DNA from: Deltaproteobacteria bacterium
GTDB taxonomy: Bacteria; Desulfobacterota; Desulfuromonadia; Geobacterales; Pseudopelobacteraceae
Length of the DNA: 63,096 bases
Assembly: GCA_021782545.1 (NCBI GenBank)
Contig: JAJXUW010000002.1
Coordinates: 1 to 63,096, forward strand
Direction of reading: 5' to 3'
Positions 15,949 to 26,622 of the stretch are shown here, in pieces. Each line of letters begins with the position of its first letter. Positions within the stretch are counted from its first letter, which is position 1. The position numbers and the translations under genes are program-made. The notes beneath the pieces were generated by a model. That model was given only the letters and a program-made list of their open reading frames with translations, did not search any database and was not told the DNA's origin.

Positions 15949-17541
15949 TTATATGCTCATTTTTTTGACGCGCCCTTTATGCAGGAACAGGTCAAAGATC
16001 ACCCTGGTGCCGGTCAGGGAGGTAAACAGGTTGATGATGATACCCAGCGACAGTGACACCGCAAACCCCTTGATCGGGCCGGTACCAAACTGGAACAGCA
16101 CCGCAGCGGTGATCAGGGCGGTGACGTGGGAGTCCATGATGGTCAGAAAGGCGTGGTCATACCCGGCATCCAGGGCCGCCTTGGGTGCTTTGCCCAACCG
16201 CAGTTCTTCCCTGATCCGCTCGAAGATAATCACGTTGGCATCGACCGACATGCCGACCAGAAGCACGATAGCGGCGATGCCCGGCAACGTCAGTGTGGCC
16301 CCCAGCGCTGAGAGGGCCCCCAGCAGGTAGACGATGTTCAGCACCATCCCCAGGTTGGCCACCATGCCGGAAAGCTTATAGTAAAACGCCATAAAACAGA
16401 TCACCAGCAGGACACCGATCGCGCCGGCCATAAGCCCCTTGTCGATGGAGTCCTTGCCCAGCGAGGCCCCGACCGTCACATTCTGAATCACCTTGACCGG
16501 GGCAGGCAGGGCGCCGGCACGCAACACAATGGCCAGATCGGAGGCGGTCTTTTCGGTGAAATTCCCCGAGATCTGAGCGCTGCCGCCGGAGATCCGCTCC
16601 CGGATCACCGGAGCGGAATAGATGGTGTTATCCAGCACAATGGCGAACCGTTTGCCCACATTGGCGGCGGTGATCTGATCGAACAGCTTGGCCCCCAGTG
16701 AATTGAATTCGATGGCCACATAGGGCTGATTGAACTGGGAATCGATCCGCACCTGGGCATCGGTCAGCAGGTCGCCGGTAATCAAGGCCTTTTTCTGGAC
16801 CACAAAGGGGGTCTCGTTGACCGCCCCGGTCACCGGATCAACGATCTTTTCATTCAACACCTCGGCATCGTCGGGGATGACATCGCCGGTGGGGGAAACG
16901 CCCTCTTTGACCAGCTTGAACTCCAGGCGGGCGGTGCGCCCGATCAGATCGATCGCCCGCTGGGGATCCTTGATGCCCGGCAGCTGTACCACGATCTGAT
17001 TGGTCCCCTGCCGTGCGATCACCGGCTCGGAGACGCCAAACTGGTCAATCCGGTTCCGGATGGTCTCCAGGGCCTGGGCCACCGCCTTGTCCTTGCGCTC
17101 TTGGATATCCTTTTCCCGCATACGCAGCTGGATACCGATCATGCCACCATCTTCGACCGTGGAAACCTGGTCATAATCCCGGTACTTTTCCTTGATCAGC
17201 TGCTGTACCGCGGCAGCGGTGTCTTTTTCGTACAACACGATGGAAACCGTATCGGCACCGGTCCGACCGATCCGCTTATAGCGCAGATTCTTGCTGGTGA
17301 GGGTATCCTCCAGATCGGTGGCCACCAAGTCCAGGGTGCCTTCCACCGCTTTCTGGGTCTCCACCTCCAGCACCAGATGGGTACCGCCCTGCAGATCAAG
17401 ACCAAGGCTGATCTTGTCTTTCGGCAGTATCCCTTTCCACCATGACGGCAAAGTAGGCACCACGGTCGGCACCAGGTAGACACAGGACAGGGCAACAAAG
17501 ACGATAATTAGGGCGATGCGCCATCCGGCTGCTTTAGGCAT
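15949..17541 (-). CDS. secD: Protein translocase subunit SecD
   Basis: 530 residues from the ATG at 17539-17541, chosen because AAGGAG lies 9 bases upstream; an ATG 21 bases earlier lacks a ribosome site. The N-terminal membrane segment is followed by the periplasmic region beginning ISLGLDLQGGTHLVLEVET, then five C-terminal membrane segments with LPAPVKVIQNVTVGASLG and VDANVIIFERIREELR, all typical of SecD. It works with SecF and YajC. A 142-base leader containing a hairpin separates it from yajC. Confidence 0.97.
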   Translation of the reverse strand: MPKAAGWRIALIIVFVALSCVYLVPTVVPTLPSWWKGILPKDKISLGLDLQGGTHLVLEVETQKAVEGTLDLVATDLEDTLTSKNLRYKRIGRTGADTVSIVLYEKDTAAAVQQLIKEKYRDYDQVSTVEDGGMIGIQLRMREKDIQERKDKAVAQALETIRNRIDQFGVSEPVIARQGTNQIVVQLPGIKDPQRAIDLIGRTARLEFKLVKEGVSPTGDVIPDDAEVLNEKIVDPVTGAVNETPFVVQKKALITGDLLTDAQVRIDSQFNQPYVAIEFNSLGAKLFDQITAANVGKRFAIVLDNTIYSAPVIRERISGGSAQISGNFTEKTASDLAIVLRAGALPAPVKVIQNVTVGASLGKDSIDKGLMAGAIGVLLVICFMAFYYKLSGMVANLGMVLNIVYLLGALSALGATLTLPGIAAIVLLVGMSVDANVIIFERIREELRLGKAPKAALDAGYDHAFLTIMDSHVTALITAAVLFQFGTGPIKGFAVSLSLGIIINLFTSLTGTRVIFDLFLHKGRVKKMSI

Positions 17542-17582
17542 TGCACGGACTCCTTTGCACAAGTAAATAGAGATCAGAAACG

Positions 17583-17618
17583 GGCAGCCTCCGACCGCTT
17601 AAGCCGACGGAGGCTGCC
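17583..17618 (-). terminator. Perfect 11-bp inverted repeat between yajC and secD
   Basis: GGCAGCCTCCG (17583-17593) and CGGAGGCTGCC (17608-17618) form a perfect 11-bp stem with a 14-base loop. On the minus strand it is followed by only a weak CGTTTCT, so it is either a leaky terminator, an mRNA processing or stabilising hairpin, or both. Confidence 0.5.
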
Positions 17619-17683
17619 TGGCTCAGGCCGCTGCAGCGCATACACCACACAGCGGCCTGGCAAGGCCACGACTACACCCGCTT

Positions 17684-20170
<2,487 letters not shown>

Positions 20171-20181
20171 TCCGCTACCGT

Positions 20182-21285
20182 CTACCTAGCATCCGTGACG
20201 GTACGCAATTCGGTACCCGGATAGTAGTAGGACAGTATCTCGCTGTACGTGAAGCCGTCCAGGGCCCGTTGTTTGGCTCCCCACTGGCAGAGCCCCACGC
20301 CATGGCCGTAGCCCAAACCATTGAAAATGGCGTTACCACCAGCCACATGCACCGTAAAATTGGTGCTTTTGATCACGGTGGAACCGACCGTCATGCGAAA
20401 CTTGGTGGCCGGCATGGTCACGGTGCCGTGGGCCGTCACCAGCAGCACACTTTTCAGCCGCCCCCGGTTGTTTTTGGGACCGGCCTTGATGGCGGTCAAC
20501 CCAGACAACCTCAGCACGGATTCGATCTTCGAGAGCGGCAAGACCTGTTCCCACGTACTGGAGGTGGCTGATGCGCAGTACTGGCAGTCGACCCCTTTCA
20601 AGTAAGGCGGCGAGACCCCGCCCCAGACATTGGCCGCATCCTCGGTCTTGCCACCGCAGCTGGCATGATAAAAGGCCTGAATCGGGGCACCATGGTAGGT
20701 CAATATCTGTCCGGCCGTCTCATAGACGCCACGGGCAGCCCGGCTATCCTCGAGCCCGCTGCCGTCGTAGGCCTGGTCCATCACGGAGGCCTCCAAATGG
20801 TAGGGGGCCGTACGGCGCTCTTCCCGCTTGGCCACCGCATACGTGCGGGCAACCACCGCCTGGGCCTTGATTGCCTCCATCGGCCAGGTGGATGATATCT
20901 CGCTGTTAATGAGGCCCACCAGATACTGTTCCAGAGGGATTTCATCGACCACCAGCAGCAGACCGTTCATCACGGAAAGTTCGAGGACGCCACGGTAGGG
21001 TTTGCTGTTCAGCCTGACAGGGCCTGCGGCTGTGACCCTGAGTTTATGATAGGCAACACCATTCAGGGCTACTTGACCATGTTCAACCCGTACCGTTACT
21101 GGTGTCTGGGGCACCACTGCCGCACCAGTTTCGGACAACGCCAGCAACCCATCACCGTCAAGGGTTGCCACGGTGCCTGAACGGCTGATCGCCACCCGAA
21201 TCAGGTCATGTTCTAATGCCGTAACCGGCACCGCAACGAGAAGCAGTGTCAAAACGGTTATGATAGAGGAGATAAGCTTATGCAT
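20182..21285 (-). CDS. SpoIID/LytB domain protein (exported amidase-enhancer type)
   Basis: 367 residues from the ATG at 21283-21285; a longer frame to 21333 would start upstream of the predicted promoter. A signal peptide (MHKLISSIITVLTLLLVAVP) is followed by the SpoIID domain: PLEQYLVGLINSEISSTWP, EAIKAQAVVARTYA, FYHASCGGKTEDA, and YGHGVGLCQWGAKQRA near the C-terminus. SpoIID proteins are lytic transglycosylases of denuded glycan strands in spore formers; in non-sporulating bacteria the role is cell-wall remodelling or division. It is probably the first gene of the queA-tgt-yajC-secDF unit. Confidence 0.88.
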   Translation of the reverse strand: MHKLISSIITVLTLLLVAVPVTALEHDLIRVAISRSGTVATLDGDGLLALSETGAAVVPQTPVTVRVEHGQVALNGVAYHKLRVTAAGPVRLNSKPYRGVLELSVMNGLLLVVDEIPLEQYLVGLINSEISSTWPMEAIKAQAVVARTYAVAKREERRTAPYHLEASVMDQAYDGSGLEDSRAARGVYETAGQILTYHGAPIQAFYHASCGGKTEDAANVWGGVSPPYLKGVDCQYCASATSSTWEQVLPLSKIESVLRLSGLTAIKAGPKNNRGRLKSVLLVTAHGTVTMPATKFRMTVGSTVIKSTNFTVHVAGGNAIFNGLGYGHGVGLCQWGAKQRALDGFTYSEILSYYYPGTELRTVTDAR

Positions 21286-21304
21286 AGGCGTAGAAAACCG
21301 TAAA

Positions 21305-21333
21305 ATAGAACCATACTGCCGCCGCTGTGTCAA
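21305..21333 (-). promoter_or_regulatory. Promoter for the spoIID-queA-tgt-yajC-secDF unit
   Basis: On the minus strand TTGACA (21328-21333) and TTCTAT (21305-21310) are 17 bases apart. The start would be near 21298, about 13 bases before the SpoIID ATG at 21285. It is divergent from the oppD promoter. Confidence 0.55.
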
Positions 21334-21380
21334 ACAGTTTCACCCCGACAAACCGTTTGTATACCTCGTACGGCCTTCAT

Positions 21381-21409
21381 TTGACAGGGGCGGCCAGCCA
21401 AGGTACACT
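21381..21409 (+). promoter_or_regulatory. Promoter for the oligopeptide ABC ATPase pair (near-leaderless)
   Basis: TTGACA (21381-21386) and TACACT (21404-21409) are 17 bases apart. The A of the ATG (21418) is only the ninth base after the -10 box, and no Shine-Dalgarno lies between them, so the messenger should have a leader of zero to about three bases. Confidence 0.6.
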
Positions 21410-21417
21410 GACGCGCC

Positions 21418-22377
21418 ATGTCGCTGCTTACGCTAAACGAGCTAACCACCGCCTTTACCACCCCCCAGGGGCTGGTCCGCGCTGTCGTTGGGGTAACCAT
21501 GACGATCGGCCGTGGCCAGACCGTGGCACTGGTCGGTGAGTCCGGTTCGGGTAAGACCATGACCGCCCGTTCCATTATGGGCCTGCTGCCACCCAGTGCC
21601 TCCATCGTCTCTGGTTCGATCCTCTTCGAGGGGCAGGAGATGGTCGGCCTGCCTGCAGCAGCACTGCGCTCCCTGCGGGGCAGCCGGCTGGCGATGATCT
21701 TCCAGGAGCCGATGACCTCCCTCAATCCGGTGCTGCGGATTGGCGAACAGCTTCTGGAACCACTCATGCTGCATTGCACCATGAAGCGCACCGAGGCCAC
21801 CGACAGGGCCGTGCAGCTACTGGGCCAGGTGGGGATCAACCATCCCGAAGCGCGTCTCCGGGATTATCCGCACCAACTTTCCGGAGGGCAACGACAACGC
21901 GTGATGATTGCCATGGCACTGGCCTGCAACCCTGCGCTGCTGATTGCCGACGAACCGACAACGGCTCTGGACGTGACGATCCAGGTCCAGATACTGGATC
22001 TGATCGACCGCCTGCAGGCCGAACAAGGACTGGCGGTGCTTCTGATAACCCACAACCTGGGAATAGTGGCTGAACGGGCCGATCAGGTGCATGTGATGTA
22101 TGCCGGACGGATTGTCGAATCGGCCGCCACCGAGACACTGCTGAACCGGCCATTGCATCCCTACACGCAGGGACTGCTGGCCTCATTGCCGGAAAACGCC
22201 GTTCCCGGCGCACCACTGAACAGCATTCCCGGCCAGCCTCCCAACCTGACTGGCAAACTGACCGGTTGCCCGTTCCGCGAACGCTGCCCCGCTGCCTTAC
22301 CTCCCTGTGCTACCGCCATGCCGGCGCAACGAGAACTGACACCGGGCCACACCGTCCGCTGCTGGAACTATCTATGA
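21418..22377 (+). CDS. Oligopeptide/dipeptide ABC transporter ATP-binding protein (DppD/OppD type)
   Basis: 319 residues. Walker A GESGSGKT, Q-loop IFQEPMTSLNP, signature LSGGQRQRVMIAMAL, Walker B LLIADEPTTALD and the H-loop THNLG are all present. The C-terminal oligopeptide extension has cysteines (GCPFRERCPAALPPCA) that in DppD-type ATPases bind a 4Fe-4S cluster. It powers peptide or nickel import together with a partner ATPase and two permeases. The partner ATPase follows with an ATGA overlap. No permease or binding protein is in the window, so these must be encoded elsewhere. Confidence 0.93.
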   Translation: MSLLTLNELTTAFTTPQGLVRAVVGVTMTIGRGQTVALVGESGSGKTMTARSIMGLLPPSASIVSGSILFEGQEMVGLPAAALRSLRGSRLAMIFQEPMTSLNPVLRIGEQLLEPLMLHCTMKRTEATDRAVQLLGQVGINHPEARLRDYPHQLSGGQRQRVMIAMALACNPALLIADEPTTALDVTIQVQILDLIDRLQAEQGLAVLLITHNLGIVAERADQVHVMYAGRIVESAATETLLNRPLHPYTQGLLASLPENAVPGAPLNSIPGQPPNLTGKLTGCPFRERCPAALPPCATAMPAQRELTPGHTVRCWNYL

Positions 22378-23360
22378 CCCAGCCGATCCTCGAGGCACTG
22401 ACGGTTTCAAAAAGCTTCAAACTGCGCGGAGAGGTCCCCGGGCGCGGTCAAAAAGCGCGGCTTACCGCCCTGGACGGAGTGTCGCTTACGATCAACGCCG
22501 GTGAAACCCTGGGGATCGCCGGCGAGTCGGGCTGCGGCAAATCAACGCTTGCCAAGCTGTTGACCGGTCTTCTGGCTCCTGACAGCGGCATCATCCGCTT
22601 CAGGGGCAACGATGTGCACCACCTGAATGCGGAAGAACGGCGCCTTTTCCGCAGATCGGTACAGATGGTCTTCCAGGATCCCTTCTCATCCTTGAACCCA
22701 CGCCTGCGCATCGGCGACGCCATTGCCGAACCGTTGCTGATCCACGGTTTGGCACCAGCCGTTACCTGTCGAAGCCAGACGATCGGCCTGATGCAGCAGG
22801 TCGGCCTGTCGGCGGAACTCTACGACCGCTTTCCCCATGAATTTTCCGGCGGACAGCGACAACGGATAGGCATCGCCCGCGCCCTGGCAGCCGAGCCGAG
22901 CGTGCTGGTGGCTGACGAACCGGTCTCGTCTCTGGATATCTCGATCCAGGCCCAGATCATCAACCTGCTTATGGAGCTGAAGCAGCGGCAGGGACTCACC
23001 ATGGCGGTCATCAGCCACGATCTGGCGGTGCTGCGCCATATGAGCGACCGGATTGCGGTAATGTACCTGGGGACCGTCGTCGAACTGGCCCCAGCCCAGA
23101 CGCTCTTTACCCAATGCCGCCACCCCTATACAGAAGCACTGATGGCCGCCATTCCACGCCTTCAATCGACCCGACAACGCCAACCGGCCGGGCTGCAGCA
23201 TGAGCTCCCCCCCCTGCACAGCGTCCCGAACGGCTGCCGTTTCCATCCTCGCTGTCCCTACGCCGAGGAGATATGCCGCCAACAGGTACCGCCGCTGACG
23301 GAGCAGGCCCCAGGCCATGTCGCTGCCTGCCACCTACGCCACCACCTATCCAAAGTATGA
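22374..23360 (+). CDS. Oligopeptide/dipeptide ABC transporter ATP-binding protein (DppF/OppF type)
   Basis: 328 residues from the ATG at 22374, which overlaps the first ATPase stop as ATGA. It has Walker A GESGCGKST, Q-loop VFQDPFSSLNPR, signature FSGGQRQRIGIARAL, Walker B VLVADEPVSSLD, H-loop ISHDL and a C-terminal oligo_HPY tail with Cys residues (GCRFHPRCPYAEEICRQ). It forms a heterodimer with the preceding ATPase. The two genes are co-translated and read from the 21381 promoter. Confidence 0.93.
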   Translation: MTQPILEALTVSKSFKLRGEVPGRGQKARLTALDGVSLTINAGETLGIAGESGCGKSTLAKLLTGLLAPDSGIIRFRGNDVHHLNAEERRLFRRSVQMVFQDPFSSLNPRLRIGDAIAEPLLIHGLAPAVTCRSQTIGLMQQVGLSAELYDRFPHEFSGGQRQRIGIARALAAEPSVLVADEPVSSLDISIQAQIINLLMELKQRQGLTMAVISHDLAVLRHMSDRIAVMYLGTVVELAPAQTLFTQCRHPYTEALMAAIPRLQSTRQRQPAGLQHELPPLHSVPNGCRFHPRCPYAEEICRQQVPPLTEQAPGHVAACHLRHHLSKV

Positions 23361-23382
23361 GCCCTGTCGCATGCACCATGAA

Positions 23383-23411
23383 TTGACAAAGGTGCTACTA
23401 CTATATATAGT
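23383..23411 (+). promoter_or_regulatory. ArsR-gene promoter with palindromic operator
   Basis: TTGACA (23383-23388) and TATAGT (23406-23411) are 17 bases apart. A perfect 12-base palindrome ACTATATATAGT (23400-23411) covers the -10 box, the kind of AT-rich site used by ArsR-family repressors, suggesting autoregulation (inference). The promoter starts 23 bases after the oppF-like stop. Confidence 0.65.
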
Positions 23412-23442
23412 TTTCCAAATTTTTTTGGCGAAAGACCGGAGC

Positions 23443-23727
23443 ATGACCAATTTTGACAAGAACAAAAGCTTCACCAACGAGGCAGAGATTCTGAAGGTAT
23501 TGGGACATCCGATCCGCTTGAAAATCGTGGCCGGACTCTGCACCAACGAATGCAATGTCAAACATATCTGGGAATGCCTGAACCTGCCCCAGGCCACGGT
23601 TTCTCAACATCTGGCACTGCTGAAGAACAAGGGGATCATCGAAGGGAAACGGGACGGGGTCGAGGTGCACTATAGCGTGATTCACCCCCTGGCCCGCAAA
23701 TTGATCGCCTCGCTGCTGTCGGCCTGA
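23443..23727 (+). CDS. ArsR-family winged-helix transcriptional regulator
   Basis: 94 residues from the ATG at 23443, downstream of the promoter. The helix-turn-helix reads NLPQATVSQHLALLKNKGII and the wing region GKRDGVEVHYSV. Three cysteines (GLCTNECNVKHIWEC) lie in the region where ArsR and SmtB sensors carry metal ligands, but the arrangement is not the classical ELCVCDL motif, so metal or redox/sulfide sensing are both open. No metal-resistance or sulfur gene adjoins it: an ABC ATPase pair lies before it and bioC runs toward it from the other side. Confidence 0.85.
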   Translation: MTNFDKNKSFTNEAEILKVLGHPIRLKIVAGLCTNECNVKHIWECLNLPQATVSQHLALLKNKGIIEGKRDGVEVHYSVIHPLARKLIASLLSA

Positions 23728-23734
23728 TCCCTGA

Positions 23735-24550
23735 TTATAGCCTGCCGCTACCGTAGATCACGTGGTAGCTCGCCGGCACCCCACGGTCAGTGCCAAACCG
23801 TTCCCTGTAGATCGCTGCCATCTCGTGCAGCACCCGCCGCCATCCCAGCCCGCCACCGGCAGGGGGGCGCGCCGTCCCAGCCCCGATCCGCTTGATGGCC
23901 TGCAACAGCTGCGGCAGGTCGGGATACCAGACCTGCTCCAACTCCGATGTCACCGAAACTTCATAGAATCCCTGTTCCACAAGGGCATCCCGTATGGTGT
24001 CGACGGTAGGGAACCGGTGACTTCCATCCTGATTAAGCGGCAGATGCCGGCCGCACCGTTCCAACGCCTCCTGCCACGCAATACGCAATTCAGACAGGGT
24101 GCCTGCCCCAAACAACGCAAACCCAAACAGCCCCCCGCTCTCCAGTACCCGATGGACCTCGCTGAAACAGCGACTGCACTGTTCCAGCCACTGGAAGGTC
24201 GATGACGAGACCACCAGATCGAAGCAGTGCTCTCCAAACGGCAGATGTTCGGCATCCCCCTGCTGCAGGATGACCGTTTTCCCCAGACGCTGCCCCGCCT
24301 GGCGCAGCATGTTAGGCGCCAAGTCGAGTCCGGTCAGGGACGCCTGCGGATAACGCCGTGCCACCTGCGCGAGCAGCTGCCCGGTACCGCACCCGATATC
24401 CAACACCCGGCCTGGTTCGACCGGAAGCAGACCTGCCAGCCGCTCAAGCAGCCGTTGCACGACGCGCTGCTGTACCGGGGTATGCTGGTCGTATTCCGCC
24501 GCCCCACGATGAAAAGAACGGGCCACCCGCTGATGATCAACGGCCGGCAT
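23735..24550 (-). CDS. bioC: Malonyl-[ACP] O-methyltransferase BioC
   Basis: 271 residues from the second of two adjacent ATGs (24548-24550), 6 bases behind GGAG; the first ATG (24551-24553) is 3 bases closer. It starts MPAVDHQRVARSFHRGAAEY, matching the BioC N-terminus, and has the SAM site VLDIGCGTGQLL and SSSTFQWLEQ. BioC methylates malonyl-ACP to start pimelate synthesis for biotin. It overlaps bioH by 14 bases and forms a bioF-bioH-bioC unit. Confidence 0.93.
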   Translation of the reverse strand: MPAVDHQRVARSFHRGAAEYDQHTPVQQRVVQRLLERLAGLLPVEPGRVLDIGCGTGQLLAQVARRYPQASLTGLDLAPNMLRQAGQRLGKTVILQQGDAEHLPFGEHCFDLVVSSSTFQWLEQCSRCFSEVHRVLESGGLFGFALFGAGTLSELRIAWQEALERCGRHLPLNQDGSHRFPTVDTIRDALVEQGFYEVSVTSELEQVWYPDLPQLLQAIKRIGAGTARPPAGGGLGWRRVLHEMAAIYRERFGTDRGVPASYHVIYGSGRL

Positions 24551-25361
24551 CATGCACTCCAGCGAATAACGCCACGTCGCGGTTGAACTGTACCGCACGG
24601 CTGAGAAAGGGGGCATGACCACAACCGGGATACACCAGCCGCCGGCCCCCAGGGATCACCTCAGCCAGCCAGGCCGAGGCCTGCGGCAGACAGACCCGAT
24701 CCTGGTCTCCGTGCAGCAGCAGAACAGGAGCGTCAATCCTGGGGGCATCCAGCAGCATCTCGGCATGCATCAACGCCTCCAGCCCATCAAGCGCCGCCGC
24801 AGGCGTGGGGAGCGGCACCTCGGCAAGAACCGAGCGCACCTGTTCGGCCAGCAGCGGGTCGCTCAACTCCCCGTGCACAAACAACTGCCGGTGAAAGCCG
24901 TCAAGTGCCCGTTTGAGGCTGCGCCTGACCTTGAGCATCATCCCTAACGCCTCCTTTGCCGGCAGACCATACGGGAAATGGGGTGCGGCCGTGAAACGTG
25001 GCGTGGCTCCCACCAGCACCAGACCCGCCAATCTCCCGGCAAACGCGGCATATCCCCTGAGCAGCACCTGTGCCCCCAGAGACCAGCCCACTGCTACGGT
25101 ATCTTGAAGATCGAGGTCCTCCATAACCGCCACAAGATCGGCGACATGCCCCTCAAAACCACCCCTACCACCAGAAGGGAGTGAGGAACGGCCATGTCCG
25201 CGCAGATCGTAGGTCACCACACGATGGCGCTCCGCCAGTTGCTGCTGCAGCTGCCAGATGTCACCCGACATGCACCAGCCATGAATAAACAGCAGTGTCG
25301 GCCCACTACCGCGCTGTTGATACCAGATCCGCCCTCCCCCTCTGGTTGTGATAAACGGCAT
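24537..25361 (-). CDS. bioH: Alpha/beta hydrolase, pimeloyl-ACP methyl ester esterase BioH
   Basis: 274 residues. The oxyanion-hole segment LLFIHGWCMSGDIWQ, the nucleophile elbow VGWSLGAQ (Ser94), the acid LLHGDQDRVC and the histidine PGCGHAPFLS make a complete triad and resemble BioH rather than a generic esterase. BioH removes the methyl group put on by BioC once the pimeloyl chain is made. The ATG shares one base with the bioF stop (TGATG). Gene order with bioF and bioC supports the assignment. Confidence 0.88.
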   Translation of the reverse strand: MPFITTRGGGRIWYQQRGSGPTLLFIHGWCMSGDIWQLQQQLAERHRVVTYDLRGHGRSSLPSGGRGGFEGHVADLVAVMEDLDLQDTVAVGWSLGAQVLLRGYAAFAGRLAGLVLVGATPRFTAAPHFPYGLPAKEALGMMLKVRRSLKRALDGFHRQLFVHGELSDPLLAEQVRSVLAEVPLPTPAAALDGLEALMHAEMLLDAPRIDAPVLLLHGDQDRVCLPQASAWLAEVIPGGRRLVYPGCGHAPFLSRAVQFNRDVALFAGVHDAGR

Positions 25362-26536
25362 CAGACCACCCCCAGAGCTCGTCCGACCTGTGCAATGGCG
25401 TCGGCAGCAGCAGACAGGTCATCCTGACTATGGTTGGCCATAAGCGTACAGCGCAACCGACTGGTGCCCTGGGGGACCGTGGGGGGCCTAATCCCCTGCA
25501 CAAAGAAGCCCTTTTCAAGTAACTGGGCTGAAAAGGTCATAGTAACGACCGGATCGCCCACCAGGATAGGAACAATCGGGGTGACACCGTCGGGCACCGC
25601 AAAACCGGCCAGCTGCAGCTGGCGACGGAACAGGGCCACATTGGCGGCCAGCTGCTGTCGCCGACGTTCCCCTTCAGCCGAACGGACCAGTTCGATAGCC
25701 GCAAGCGAGGCAGCCAGCACCGCCGGCGGCAGCGAGGTGGAAAAGATCAGACTGCGGGAACGGTTGACCAAATAGTCCTTTATCAGCTGAGAGCAGGCCA
25801 CATAGGCGCCAAAGCTGCCCAAGGCCTTGCCAAACGTTCCCATCTGCAGGTGAATGCCGCTCGTAACACCGGCCATGGCGGCGCTGCCACGTCCTTGCGG
25901 TCCCAACAGACCGCCGCCGTGGGCGTCATCCACCATCAGCAGGGCATCATGGTGGGCGGCCAGATCTACCAAGGCACGCAATGGCGCAAGGTCGCCATCC
26001 ATGCTGAACACGCCGTCGCTGACAATAAGCCGCAGGCCATCGGTCTGATGCTGTTCCATCAGCCGAGCGAGCGCAGCGGCATCGTTGTGCGGGTAACGCA
26101 CCAGCTTTGCCCCGGAGAGCAACGCACCGTCAATAATGCTGGCATGATTGAGACGGTCGGAGAAGATCAGGTCCCCCCGCCCGGCCAACGCGGCAATGAT
26201 ACCGGTGTTGGCGGCATACCCACTGTTGAAGAGCAGCGCCGTTTCGGTACCCTTCCAGTTGGCAACACTCGCTTCTAGGGCATCATGCAACGGCAGGCTG
26301 CCCGAAACCAGCCGGGAGGCGCCGCTGGAGGTACCGAAACGGAAAGCTGCCTCGGCAGCGGCCCGCTTCAGGGAGAGATGGTCCGCCAAGCCGAGATAGT
26401 TGTTGGAACACAAAAGCAGGCACTCCTGATCACCCAGCTGGACCCGCGGCCCGACCTCGGCCACTGGCCGCAGAGTGCGTAACAGACCGTTGTTGGAAAT
26501 TGTAGCAAGGCGTTGTTTGACCCGTTCAAGCGACAT
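25361..26536 (-). CDS. bioF: 8-amino-7-oxononanoate synthase
   Basis: 391 residues from the ATG at 26534-26536. It is a PLP-dependent alpha-oxoamine synthase: [18 protein letters not shown] at the start, [19 protein letters not shown], and the PLP-lysine motif [12 protein letters not shown]. It condenses pimeloyl thioester with alanine, the first ring-forming step of biotin synthesis. It is the first gene of bioF-bioH-bioC; bioA, bioD and bioB are not in the window. A terminator of the sugar operon ends 49 bases upstream. Confidence 0.95.
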   Translation of the reverse strand: MSLERVKQRLATISNNGLLRTLRPVAEVGPRVQLGDQECLLLCSNNYLGLADHLSLKRAAAEAAFRFGTSSGASRLVSGSLPLHDALEASVANWKGTETALLFNSGYAANTGIIAALAGRGDLIFSDRLNHASIIDGALLSGAKLVRYPHNDAAALARLMEQHQTDGLRLIVSDGVFSMDGDLAPLRALVDLAAHHDALLMVDDAHGGGLLGPQGRGSAAMAGVTSGIHLQMGTFGKALGSFGAYVACSQLIKDYLVNRSRSLIFSTSLPPAVLAASLAAIELVRSAEGERRRQQLAANVALFRRQLQLAGFAVPDGVTPIVPILVGDPVVTMTFSAQLLEKGFFVQGIRPPTVPQGTSRLRCTLMANHSQDDLSAAADAIAQVGRALGVV

Positions 26537-26584
26537 TGTTAACCAGCACCCCTTCAGCCAAGTTGACAAGCATGGCAAACGAAA

Positions 26585-26607
26585 GGGGGCACACCGCGTG
26601 TGCCCCC
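26585..26607 (-). terminator. Rho-independent terminator after the mannose-1-phosphate guanylyltransferase gene
   Basis: GGGGGCACAC and GTGTGCCCCC form a perfect 10-bp stem with a 3-base loop, followed on the minus strand by TTTCGTTT. It separates the sugar genes from bioF. Confidence 0.85.
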
Positions 26608-26622
26608 GGCAGATTGACGACC

